From Hyphomicrobiales bacterium (lineage in GTDB: Bacteria > Pseudomonadota > Alphaproteobacteria > Rhizobiales > Aestuariivirgaceae), in the NCBI GenBank assembly GCA_014380505.1, contig JACMJT010000078.1:1-5940 (forward strand): 5,940 nucleotides of DNA. Direction: 5' to 3'. Each line of letters starts with the position of its first letter. The first letter of the stretch is position 1. The notes below the pieces were generated by a model that worked only from the letters and a program-made list of their open reading frames with translations, searched no databases and had not been told where the DNA came from. Both the position numbers and the translations under genes were made by a program. Of the stretch, positions 1 to 5,874 are shown piece by piece.

Positions 1-777
1 ACGCATGCGGTCCTCATCGCTGAACATGACGCCCGGATTCTCATAGTAGCAGAACACCGCGATGATGCGCTCGCGATCGCCTTTCACGGGCGTGACCCGG
101 TGTGCCGTGTTCTTACCGCGAAAGACATTGAGCGTTCCAGCCTCCAGGTGAATGACTTTAGCTTCGGGGTCGCGCCCGTCGAGCAGGCGGGCCACGCCAT
201 CATAATTGGGATCATCATCCGACCTGAGACCCGTGCGGTAGGCGAAATCCCCGCCTCCTTCCGGCGCCTGCAACAGCAGCGTTGTGGTAAACTCGGAGCG
301 GTCGAAGTGCCAGTTCAGCGCCTCGCCATCGCGATAGGTCATCACATTGACGCACGCCAACCGGTCTTCCATGGTGTGCAGCACGGGCTTGCCCATTATC
401 GCCGCGAGAAAACGGATGAGCGGCGGGTATTCATAGGCCGCAAGCACCATGCTGCCCTCCATCTGGTCGGCGCAGATCTTGTGATTGACAGTTTCAACCT
501 TGCGCAACGCCGGATGGGCGGGATCGACTCCGGGGATTGATCCCTTGAAATAGATGTTGTGCACCTGTTTGTGCTTGTAGGATTGCGTATCAAGCGTGGG
601 GCGGAGTTCGGCCACCGCCTTCTCCGCCACCCCGGGCCTCAGAAGGCCTTCGAGATTGAACATGCCGTTGGCCTCGAGTTCGGCCACGCATTTTTCCACC
701 ATGGATGTCCACTGGCTGCTGTTTTCACGGTCAAGTGGATAACGCTCAAGATCGATAATGTCGGCGATGTTGTGCAT
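1..777 (-). CDS. 2-oxoglutarate/Fe(II)-dependent oxygenase, HalD/BesD-like, HxD type (partial, C-terminus off left edge)
   Basis: This gene reads on the minus strand from ATG at 777 and is still open at base 1, giving 259 residues. An AAGGA lies 10 bases upstream of the ATG. The translation is a cytosolic-type double-stranded beta-helix oxygenase. The iron facial triad is visible as His157-Phe158-Asp159 and the distal His226 (in AHRVTP), with Arg235 or Arg237 after it as the likely 2-oxoglutarate ligand. The stretch RSEFTTTLLLQ after the triad and RSDDDPNYDGV at 185-195 resemble, from memory, the HalD/BesD group that acts on free amino acids such as lysine. Halogenases of that group have Gly where this protein has Asp159, so hydroxylation rather than chlorination is predicted; the substrate is unknown. 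The family usually has about 260-270 residues, so only a short tail should be missing. The gene diverges from a LysR regulator that probably controls it. The oxygenase fold is secure; the subfamily is less so. Confidence 0.82.
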   Translation of the reverse strand, partial: MHNIADIIDLERYPLDRENSSQWTSMVEKCVAELEANGMFNLEGLLRPGVAEKAVAELRPTLDTQSYKHKQVHNIYFKGSIPGVDPAHPALRKVETVNHKICADQMEGSMVLAAYEYPPLIRFLAAIMGKPVLHTMEDRLACVNVMTYRDGEALNWHFDRSEFTTTLLLQAPEGGGDFAYRTGLRSDDDPNYDGVARLLDGRDPEAKVIHLEAGTLNVFRGKNTAHRVTPVKGDRERIIAVFCYYENPGVMFSDEDRMR

Positions 778-834
778 GGGCCCTGTGTCCTTGAAAAATC
801 CCGATCACCAGGAGACAGCAAAAAAATCTTTCGC

Positions 835-857
835 ACAATGGGGCAAATTGTTATTGT
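835..857. promoter_or_regulatory. Candidate LysR operator: ACAAT-N7-ATTGT dyad plus a second ATTGT
   Basis: The 106-base gap between the divergent oxygenase and lysR genes holds a perfect inverted repeat, ACAAT (835-839) and ATTGT (847-851). One base further on, ATTGT is repeated directly (853-857). LysR regulators commonly bind interrupted dyads in such divergent gaps. The strict T-N11-A core is not met, so assignment to this regulator is inference. TATTGT at 852-857 could also serve as a -10 box for lysR, but no good -35 box was found, so no promoter is claimed. Confidence 0.4.
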
Positions 858-883
858 CCGCCTAGAAAAACTTGGGAAAGGCC

Positions 884-1774
884 ATGCAGCAGCTTCCACC
901 GCTCAACGCCGTCAAATCTTTCGAAGTGGCGGCCCGGCTGGAAAGTTTTACACTGGCCGCCCTGGAACTGGGCGTTTCGTCAGCCGCCGTTAGCCAGCAA
1001 ATCCGCAACCTGGAAGCCTGGCTTGGCAAACAGTTGTTCGTACGGAACGGCAATCGCGTCAGGCTGACCGACGCTGGCCACGCTATCTATCCCCAAGCAT
1101 CGCGAGCCCTTGGCGATATCGCCGCCATGACAACCCGCATCCTCGAAGACGAACCGCGAACCCGTCTGGTGGTCAGCGTGCCGTTCTCGCTTGCCGAGCC
1201 GTGGCTTGTCCCCAAACTGGCGAAACTCCTCGAAGCATACCCCAGGATGGCAATCGACATCCGGGTTGAAGAGGATCCCGTCGATTTCGCCCGGCAGAAT
1301 ATCGATGTCAGGATAAGCTATGGCAACTACCACTATCCTGAATTGAAGATCGTTCAACTCGTTCACGACGAAGTCTTGCCGGTCTGCGCCCCGGACTTCT
1401 GGCACAGGCATGGAGCCGCTGCACTTGATCTGTCGGATATCCACGAGAGCCTGTTTATCCACACCAACTGGGGTCCCAACTATGCCTCGCACCCCACATG
1501 GCCGGACTGGTTTTCGCAAGGAGGAGATAACCGCCATCCCGATCCCTCGCTGGGGCGGCGCGTTGGGTTGTCCAGCCTGGCAATCGCCTCGGCAAGACTG
1601 GGCCTGGGAGTTGCGCTTGGCCAAAAAACCCTTGCCCGGGCCGACCTCGAAGCAGGCCGCCTGATCGCGTTATCCTCAGCCTCGCTCCCTCTCGGCCATG
1701 CCTATTGTGCATTCGTTCCCCATGCAAAGGCAGACCGTGCGAATGTAAAAAATCTGGTCCAGCTTTTGCGATAA
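884..1774 (+). CDS. LysR-family transcriptional regulator, GcvA-like
   Basis: This 296-residue protein is a DNA-binding regulator. The N-terminal winged helix-turn-helix spans about residues 4-63 and opens with LPPLNAVKSFEVAAR, a hallmark of GcvA-like LysR proteins. The recognition helix region is SSAAVSQQIRNLE (32-44), and the domain closes with RLTDAG. The effector-binding domain fills about residues 89-296. The start at ATG 884 fits the usual family N-terminus (M-x-x-LPPLN). A TTG at 872 would add four residues. A GGAAAGG lies only two bases before ATG 884, so the ribosome site is unusually close and does not settle the start. The gene is divergent from the oxygenase, the usual arrangement of a LysR regulator with its target, and it probably also represses itself. 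The effector is unknown; regulation of glycine cleavage, as in enteric GcvA, cannot be assumed. Bases 1455-1859 on the other strand are open but are a shadow of this gene. Confidence 0.92.
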   Translation: MQQLPPLNAVKSFEVAARLESFTLAALELGVSSAAVSQQIRNLEAWLGKQLFVRNGNRVRLTDAGHAIYPQASRALGDIAAMTTRILEDEPRTRLVVSVPFSLAEPWLVPKLAKLLEAYPRMAIDIRVEEDPVDFARQNIDVRISYGNYHYPELKIVQLVHDEVLPVCAPDFWHRHGAAALDLSDIHESLFIHTNWGPNYASHPTWPDWFSQGGDNRHPDPSLGRRVGLSSLAIASARLGLGVALGQKTLARADLEAGRLIALSSASLPLGHAYCAFVPHAKADRANVKNLVQLLR

Positions 1775-1786
1775 TGGCGCAGTCAC

Positions 1787-1815
1787 ATCGGCGCGGGGCG
1801 AGCGTCCACGCCGAT
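1787..1815 (+). terminator. Possible stem-loop after lysR (weak terminator candidate)
   Basis: ATCGGCG (1787-1793) and CGCCGAT (1809-1815) form a perfect 7-base stem with a 15-base loop, starting 13 bases after the lysR stop codon. No run of T follows, so intrinsic termination is doubtful. The hairpin may instead protect the 3' end of the mRNA or be chance in GC-rich DNA. Confidence 0.35.
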
Positions 1816-1849
1816 TGACACCTCCCATCCCGTGAGCGATGCTGGACTA

Positions 1850-2167
1850 ATGAGTTCAAGCACGCTGTTCAAGGTCGGATTCCTCGCCCTAGCGATAAGT
1901 TTGACTGCCGGTCCGGCGGACGCTGGCCATTGCAACGCCGCCATTAACAAGTCACAGGCTCAAATCGACAAATTGGAAAAACAAGCCGATGACGCGTTTG
2001 AACGCGACGAAGAGGACGCATACTGCGAGATCATGACAAAGGTCTTGGCGATGGAAAAAAAGCACCTGAAGACCTTCGGAAAGTCCTGCTATCACAACAA
2101 TACCCTTGCGTGGGCGGCCGCGCAGACCATACCCGAACTGACTGAATCTCTCCTGACCTGCGAATGA
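1850..2167 (+). CDS. Small secreted four-cysteine protein, function unknown
   Basis: This gene was not recognised. From ATG 1850 it encodes 105 residues. A GTG at 1832 is in frame but would put six extra residues before the signal peptide and has no ribosome site; the ATG has only a weak TGGA. The N-terminus is a clear Sec signal peptide: Lys8, a hydrophobic core at 9-20, and an Ala-Asp-Ala cleavage site at 23-25. The mature part of about 80 residues is charged, probably helical, and has four cysteines (28, 59, 80, 104), enough for two disulfide bonds in the periplasm. Residues 34-74 are rich in Lys, Glu and Asp and could form a helical hairpin. It lies downstream of lysR on the same strand and converges on the histidine kinase gene, with 43 bases between the two stops. 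By hand count 125 of 240 bases (1921-2160) are G or C, against 120 of 180 in the adjacent kinase gene, so it may have a separate history. Confidence 0.72.
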   Translation: MSSSTLFKVGFLALAISLTAGPADAGHCNAAINKSQAQIDKLEKQADDAFERDEEDAYCEIMTKVLAMEKKHLKTFGKSCYHNNTLAWAAAQTIPELTESLLTCE

Positions 2168-2210
2168 GCTCCCGGCTTGACGAGATACGAGCTAAGCGTT
2201 CCTCTAGTGC

Positions 2211-3560
2211 TCAAACAGGAATCTGCACAATCGCGCGAAGCCCGCCCATGGCGCTGTCGTCGAGCTTGAGGTCGCCGCCGTGGGCTCGCGCGATATCGAG
2301 CGCGATTGCCAGGCCCAGGCCCGTTCCCGTCTCGTCGAGATTGCGCGCATTGTCGAGACGCACGAACGGCCGGAAAGCGTCTTCCCGCTGATCCGCTGGA
2401 ATGCCGGGTCCATCGTCGTCGACGGTGACCGTCAGCATGTGTTCGGCGATGCCGGCGGAGACTGCCACCTGCTTGGCATGGCGCGCCGCGTTGCCGATAA
2501 TATTGCCGAGAAGCCTGCCGAAGGCATTGGGCTTGACGCGGGCCTTGAGTCCCTCCGGCAAGGTGACGCTCACTTGTGCAGGCCCCCGCTCGGCCAGCCG
2601 CGCGGCCGTGCCGATAAGTCCGGCCAGCGGCGTATCCTCCACGGTCTCGCCCCCATCGCCGCTCACGAAAGCCAAGTAGGCTTCCAGCATGCGCTGCATT
2701 TCGGCCACGTCCTCCTTGAGCGGTTGGACCTTGGCCCCAGTGCCGAGCATGGCCAAACCCAGACGGAAGCGCGTGAGTATGGTGCGGAGATCGTGGCTAA
2801 CCCCCGCCAGCATGATGGTGCGTTGCTCCACGTGGCGGGCGATTCTGTCCTTCATGTCGAGGAACGCTTCGCCCGCTTGGCGCACTTCGGCGGCACCGCG
2901 GGGATGGAAATCGCCGGTGTCGCGCCCCGTGCCGAACCGGTGCGCCGCTCGCGCCAGATCGATAATGGGGCTGATTTGTTTTCTCAAAAACACAATCGCG
3001 ATGGTCAGCAGGATGAGAGACGACAGGATCATCCAGAACAGCAGCACGCTGGTGTTGGCGGCGTAGGCCCGGGCTTCATCGATCACGATGCGGAAGATCA
3101 ATCCCTTTTCCACTTCGACGCGGATATCGACGTTGCCGGGAACGCCGCTGCTGTCGATCCAGAAGGGCCGGCCCGTGTCGTTGGTGAGATAGCGGGTCAG
3201 CCTGGTGTCGACGGGGGAAAACAGAGGTGTGGGCAGAGGCGGCGGTAATTCGGCGCCGCGCACGATGTCGAGGCCCAGTTTCAGGCGGTCATTGGCAAGA
3301 TTCTCGATCCTGAGGAGCGCCTGATCGGTTTTATCGGATGTATCGTAAAGATTGATGACGAGGCCGATCTCGCGGGCGAGCGAGCGCGCCAGCACCTTCG
3401 TCACATTGTCCCAGTGGCGGTCGAGAATGATGCCGGTCATGATCGACTGCAGCAGCACCATGGGCGCCACCAGAATGATGAGCGCGCGCCGGTAGAGGCC
3501 CGAGGGCAGATACCGCTCGAGAAACCGGTTGAAGCGTGAATAGAAACTGTGCTCGTACAT
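2211..3560 (-). CDS. Membrane sensor histidine kinase, EnvZ-like (partner of the PetR-type regulator)
   Basis: This inner-membrane kinase has 449 residues from ATG 3560; upstream Met codons lie inside the response regulator gene. Transmembrane segment 1 is at about residues 25-46 and segment 2 at about 170-192. They enclose a periplasmic domain of about 120 residues that contains a proline-rich PPPLPTP stretch (106-112). A HAMP linker follows (about 193-245). The phosphorylated His256 lies in GVSHDLRTILTRF. The ATPase domain shows the N box (Asn357 in GNIIGNAARHA), the G1 box DDDGPGIP (381-388), the F box Phe396-Phe399 and the G2 box GTGLGL (412-417). All catalytic elements are present, but Ile261 stands where most kinases have Pro (HDLRTP). 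It is the last gene of the petP-petR operon, 7 bases after petR, and should phosphorylate that protein. The ribosome site is weak (GAG six bases before ATG), consistent with coupled translation. The signal sensed is not evident. Confidence 0.93.
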   Translation of the reverse strand: MYEHSFYSRFNRFLERYLPSGLYRRALIILVAPMVLLQSIMTGIILDRHWDNVTKVLARSLAREIGLVINLYDTSDKTDQALLRIENLANDRLKLGLDIVRGAELPPPLPTPLFSPVDTRLTRYLTNDTGRPFWIDSSGVPGNVDIRVEVEKGLIFRIVIDEARAYAANTSVLLFWMILSSLILLTIAIVFLRKQISPIIDLARAAHRFGTGRDTGDFHPRGAAEVRQAGEAFLDMKDRIARHVEQRTIMLAGVSHDLRTILTRFRLGLAMLGTGAKVQPLKEDVAEMQRMLEAYLAFVSGDGGETVEDTPLAGLIGTAARLAERGPAQVSVTLPEGLKARVKPNAFGRLLGNIIGNAARHAKQVAVSAGIAEHMLTVTVDDDGPGIPADQREDAFRPFVRLDNARNLDETGTGLGLAIALDIARAHGGDLKLDDSAMGGLRAIVQIPV

Positions 3561-3567
3561 GTCTGTC

Positions 3568-4248
3568 TCAATCCGGATGCAGCACGTAGCCAGCGCCCCG
3601 CACCGTCTGCAGAAACACCGGGGCAGAGGGATCGGTCTCGATCTTCTGGCGGAGCCGGTTGATCTGCACATCGACACTGCGGGCACTCTCTTCCGAGCCG
3701 GGCTGGGCCAAATCGCTGCGCGGCACCGGACTGCCGGCGCGCTGCGACAGGATGCGCAGGAATTCCTTTTCGCGGGACGTGAGCTTCACCAGTTCGCCGT
3801 CCCTCCGCAATTCCCCGCGCTCCACATGAAAGTTGAACGCCCCGAAGCGGATATCCTGCCGTGTCTGGTTTGGCGGCGGCGCACGCCGCAGCAGATTGTG
3901 GATGCGCAACAAAAGTTCGCGGGGCTCGAACGGCTTGCTCAGATAATCGTCGCTGCCGGTTGCAAGTCCCGCGATGCGGTCCGGCGTTTCGGCAAGTGCG
4001 GAGAGCATCAGCACCGGAACATGGTCGTTGCCGGAGCGAAGTGCTGCCGTAAGTTGCAATCCGTTCTCGCCCGGCATCATGATGTCGAGCACCATGAGAT
4101 CGAACACGATGCCGCGGCGGCGTTCGCGCGCTTCCGCCGCCGTTCCAGCCACCGTCACCAGGAAGCCATGCTCCGCCAGATAGGATTGCAGCAACTGGCG
4201 AATGCGCCGGTCATCGTCGACGACGAGGATGTGCGGTTTCTCACCCAC
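3568..4248 (-). CDS. petR: OmpR-family response regulator, PetR-like
   Basis: This 226-residue cytoplasmic regulator has a receiver domain followed by a winged-helix DNA-binding domain. In the receiver the acidic pocket is Asp11-Asp13 and the phosphorylated residue is Asp55 in VLDIMMPG. Ser83, Tyr102 and Lys105 complete the switch and active site. The C-terminal domain (about 130-226) carries LTSREKEFL, the RSVDVQINRLRQKIE recognition region and the ending VRGAGYVLHPD, as in OmpR and PhoB. The start was set at GTG 4248, which overlaps the petP stop by 8 bases and places ILVVDDD near the N-terminus. A GTG at 4302 is in frame but would add 18 residues lying inside petP. Linkage to a MarR gene upstream and a kinase downstream, divergent from ilvE, matches my memory of petP-petR in alphaproteobacteria. 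In Rhodobacter, PetR and PetP are tied to cytochrome bc1 gene expression; that role is not shown here. The family is certain and the symbol is moderately so. Confidence 0.9.
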   Translation of the reverse strand: MGEKPHILVVDDDRRIRQLLQSYLAEHGFLVTVAGTAAEARERRRGIVFDLMVLDIMMPGENGLQLTAALRSGNDHVPVLMLSALAETPDRIAGLATGSDDYLSKPFEPRELLLRIHNLLRRAPPPNQTRQDIRFGAFNFHVERGELRRDGELVKLTSREKEFLRILSQRAGSPVPRSDLAQPGSEESARSVDVQINRLRQKIETDPSAPVFLQTVRGAGYVLHPD

Positions 4249-4759
4249 GGCCCTTGCTGTCCCCGCCGATAACGCTCGTCTTGCCGATCCACTCACGAAC
4301 ACTCTCCCGGTTCTCCGGACTTACAAGGTGATAGAGAATAGTGCGGTATTGATGGTGGGCTTCCTTGTCCGATTGCATCAGCGCTCGGCGAATACGCGCG
4401 ATCTGCGGCGCCATCAGCCGCTGACGCAATTCCTCGCCCGCCTCGGTCAAGTAAAGCAGGCGCTGGCGCCGGTCGTTTTCGCCTTCCTTCTGGCGGATGT
4501 AGCCCTTGTCGATAAGCTCCTTCAAAACCCGCCCCAGGCTTTGCTTGGTGATGCGCAATATGTCGAGCAATTGTGCCACCGTCATGCCGGCATCGCGGCC
4601 GACGAAATGCACGACGCGATGGTGGGCCCGGCCGAAACCGAACTCCTTGAGAATTTCATCGGGATCGGAGACGAAATCCCGGTAGGCGAAAAACAGCAGT
4701 TCGATGAGCGCCAGCGTATCGCGATCGCCCAGATCGGGGGCCGATATTATGTCAGCCAT
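4241..4759 (-). CDS. petP: MarR-family transcriptional regulator, PetP-like
   Basis: This is the first gene of the minus-strand operon, encoding 172 residues from ATG 4759. The N-terminal helix includes IELLFFAYRDF (19-29). The winged helix-turn-helix runs from about residue 59 to 108: MTVAQLLDILRITKQ, SLGRVLKELIDKGYI, and the wing NDRRQRLLYLTEAG, which holds the Asp-x-Arg signature of MarR proteins. MarR proteins act as dimers on palindromic operators. The start is uncertain. ATG 4759 has a GGAAAA about 12 bases upstream, while ATG 4795 (12 more residues) has no ribosome site. A start at 4876 would run into ilvE. The stop overlaps the petR start (GTGGGTGA), so the two are translationally coupled. 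The TATGTCA dyad at 4748-4768 covers the start codon and could be this protein's own operator. The symbol rests on remembered resemblance and gene order. Confidence 0.88.
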   Translation of the reverse strand: MADIISAPDLGDRDTLALIELLFFAYRDFVSDPDEILKEFGFGRAHHRVVHFVGRDAGMTVAQLLDILRITKQSLGRVLKELIDKGYIRQKEGENDRRQRLLYLTEAGEELRQRLMAPQIARIRRALMQSDKEAHHQYRTILYHLVSPENRESVREWIGKTSVIGGDSKGRG

Positions 4760-4768
4760 ATTGACATA
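4748..4768. promoter_or_regulatory. Palindromic operator candidate TATGTCA-N7-TGACATA between petP and ilvE
   Basis: TATGTCA (4748-4754) and TGACATA (4762-4768) are perfect inverted repeats with a 7-base spacer. The dyad covers the petP start codon at 4757-4759 and most of a TTGACA hexamer (4761-4766) pointing toward ilvE. A third copy of the half-site, TGACATA, lies at 4838-4844 just before the ilvE ribosome site. Size and symmetry suit a dimeric MarR-type regulator. That PetP itself binds it is inference. Confidence 0.5.
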
Positions 4769-4789
4769 TTTTTCCGTATTCGTTACTTT
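4761..4789 (+). promoter_or_regulatory. Probable sigma-70-type promoter for ilvE
   Basis: TTGACA at 4761-4766 matches the -35 consensus exactly. After a 17-base spacer comes TACTTT (4784-4789), which matches the -10 consensus at only three of six positions but keeps the leading TA and final T. Transcription would begin near 4796, giving an ilvE leader of about 60 bases. The -35 box is almost wholly inside the dyad at 4748-4768, so a protein bound there would block it. Confidence 0.45.
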
Positions 4790-4857
4790 GGGCATTGCCG
4801 GTACGATTGGTTGTTTCAGCGTATCGCCGTTCGTCCCTGACATATAGGAGGCCCGCC

Positions 4858-5748
4858 ATGGCAGCAATCGTTCCATTCGACCAGCGCGAAGGCGTGATCT
4901 GGTTCAACGGCGAATTCGTCGAGTGGAAAGAGGCGAAGGTCCATGTGCTCACCCACGCTTTACACTATGCCTCCGCCGTTTTCGAGGGCGAGCGCGCCTA
5001 TGGCGGCGAAATCTTCAAGCTGACCGAGCACACCGAGCGCCTCTTCGCGTCCGCCGAAATGCTCGACATGAAAATCCCCTACACCGTGGCCGAAATCGAC
5101 AAGGCCTCCCGCGACACCCTGGAGCGCCAGGGCTTCACCGATGCCTATGTCCGCCCCCTCGCCTGGCGGGGCTCCGAGATGATGGGTGTTGCGGCACAGG
5201 CCTCGCGCATCAATGTCGCCATCGCCATCTGGCAGTGGCCCGCCTATTTCGATCCCAACGCGCTCGATAAGGGCATTCGCCTCGATATCGCCAAATGGCG
5301 CAGGCCCGATCCCATAACCATCCCGTGCAAAGCCAAGGCCACCGGCCTCTACATGATCTGCACACTCTCCAAGCACGAGGCTGAGCGCAAGGGCTACGCC
5401 GACGCCATGATGCTCGATTGGCGGGGCCAGGTCGCCGAATGCACGGGAGCCAATATCTTCTTCGTGAAGAATGGCGAAATTCATACACCCGATCCCGACT
5501 GCTTCCTCGACGGCATCACGCGCCGCACCGTGATCGACCTGGCGCGCCGCCGACAGATCAAGATCCACGAACGCGCCATCATGCCGGAGGAACTCGAGGG
5601 TTTCGAAAGCTGCTTCATCGTTGGCACCGCCGCCGAAGTAACGCCTGTTGGCGAGATCGGCCCCCACAAATTCACTGTGACCGACGTAGTACGCACACTC
5701 CGCTCCGACTACCTGGCCGAAGTCCAGCCGAAGAAGAAGGCGGCATAG
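4858..5748 (+). CDS. ilvE: Branched-chain-amino-acid aminotransferase (EC 2.6.1.42)
   Basis: This cytoplasmic, PLP-dependent fold-type IV enzyme transfers the amino group between glutamate and the 2-oxo acids of leucine, isoleucine and valine, the last step of their synthesis. It has 296 residues from ATG 4858. An AGGAGG at 4846-4851, six bases upstream, decides this start over an in-frame ATG at 4795. Lys160 in CKAKATGLYM is the PLP Schiff-base lysine and falls at the same place as in the E. coli enzyme. Other family marks are VFEGERAY, YVRPLAWRGSEMMGV, the PLP-contacting ECTGANIF, the substrate-loop DGITRRTVIDLA and FIVGTAAEVTPV. The C-terminus is a basic tail (PKKKAA). D-amino-acid transaminase and aminodeoxychorismate lyase share the fold but fit the motifs less well. 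The gene is divergent from the petP operon and probably monocistronic. Its control region contains the TGACATA half-sites. Confidence 0.95.
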   Translation: MAAIVPFDQREGVIWFNGEFVEWKEAKVHVLTHALHYASAVFEGERAYGGEIFKLTEHTERLFASAEMLDMKIPYTVAEIDKASRDTLERQGFTDAYVRPLAWRGSEMMGVAAQASRINVAIAIWQWPAYFDPNALDKGIRLDIAKWRRPDPITIPCKAKATGLYMICTLSKHEAERKGYADAMMLDWRGQVAECTGANIFFVKNGEIHTPDPDCFLDGITRRTVIDLARRRQIKIHERAIMPEELEGFESCFIVGTAAEVTPVGEIGPHKFTVTDVVRTLRSDYLAEVQPKKKAA

Positions 5749-5757
5749 CCGCTGAAT

Positions 5758-5778
5758 TGGCGAGATTGTTGCTCGCCA
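5758..5778 (+). terminator. Stem-loop after ilvE (weak terminator candidate)
   Basis: TGGCGAG (5758-5764) and CTCGCCA (5772-5778) form a perfect 7-base stem with a 7-base loop, beginning nine bases after the ilvE stop. No T run follows, so it may be a weak terminator or an mRNA-stabilising hairpin. The rest of the gap to 5874 holds no gene that I can support. Confidence 0.45.
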
Positions 5779-5874
5779 CGGATGTTGCGGGCTACCAAAC
5801 TCTGGTCTAACGTTTGCGCCACGGGTTTCTCGCCGGAAACGCTGCCATTCATAGCGACGAAGGAGACGTCCACC

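Noticed and set aside
100..993. Two plus-strand open frames (100-540 and 559-993) across the oxygenase gene
   Set aside because: The minus-strand frame from 777 carries the iron-binding triad and family motifs; the plus-strand frames have no recognisable domain, and the second also runs into lysR out of frame.
2168..2210. Possible bidirectional terminator between the convergent small gene and kinase gene
   Set aside because: Only an imperfect short stem (GAGCTA against TAGTGCTC with a bulge) and no T run on either strand; too weak to call.
2164..2391. Plus-strand frame whose ATGA overlaps the stop of the small secreted protein gene
   Set aside because: The overlap looks like translational coupling, but the peptide is low-complexity Ser/Arg-rich and lies antisense to the 3' end of the kinase gene.
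2280..3248. Long plus-strand open frame (322 codons) opposite the histidine kinase
   Set aside because: It is wholly antisense to a kinase with all its catalytic motifs, shows no recognisable domain and has the composition expected of a GC-rich reverse frame.
3559..4272. Plus-strand open frame opposite the response regulator
   Set aside because: It is a shadow of petR, whose receiver and winged-helix motifs are intact on the minus strand.
4960..5667. Minus-strand open frame of 235 codons opposite ilvE
   Set aside because: The plus-strand frame encodes a full aminotransferase with PLP lysine; the reverse frame shows no motif.
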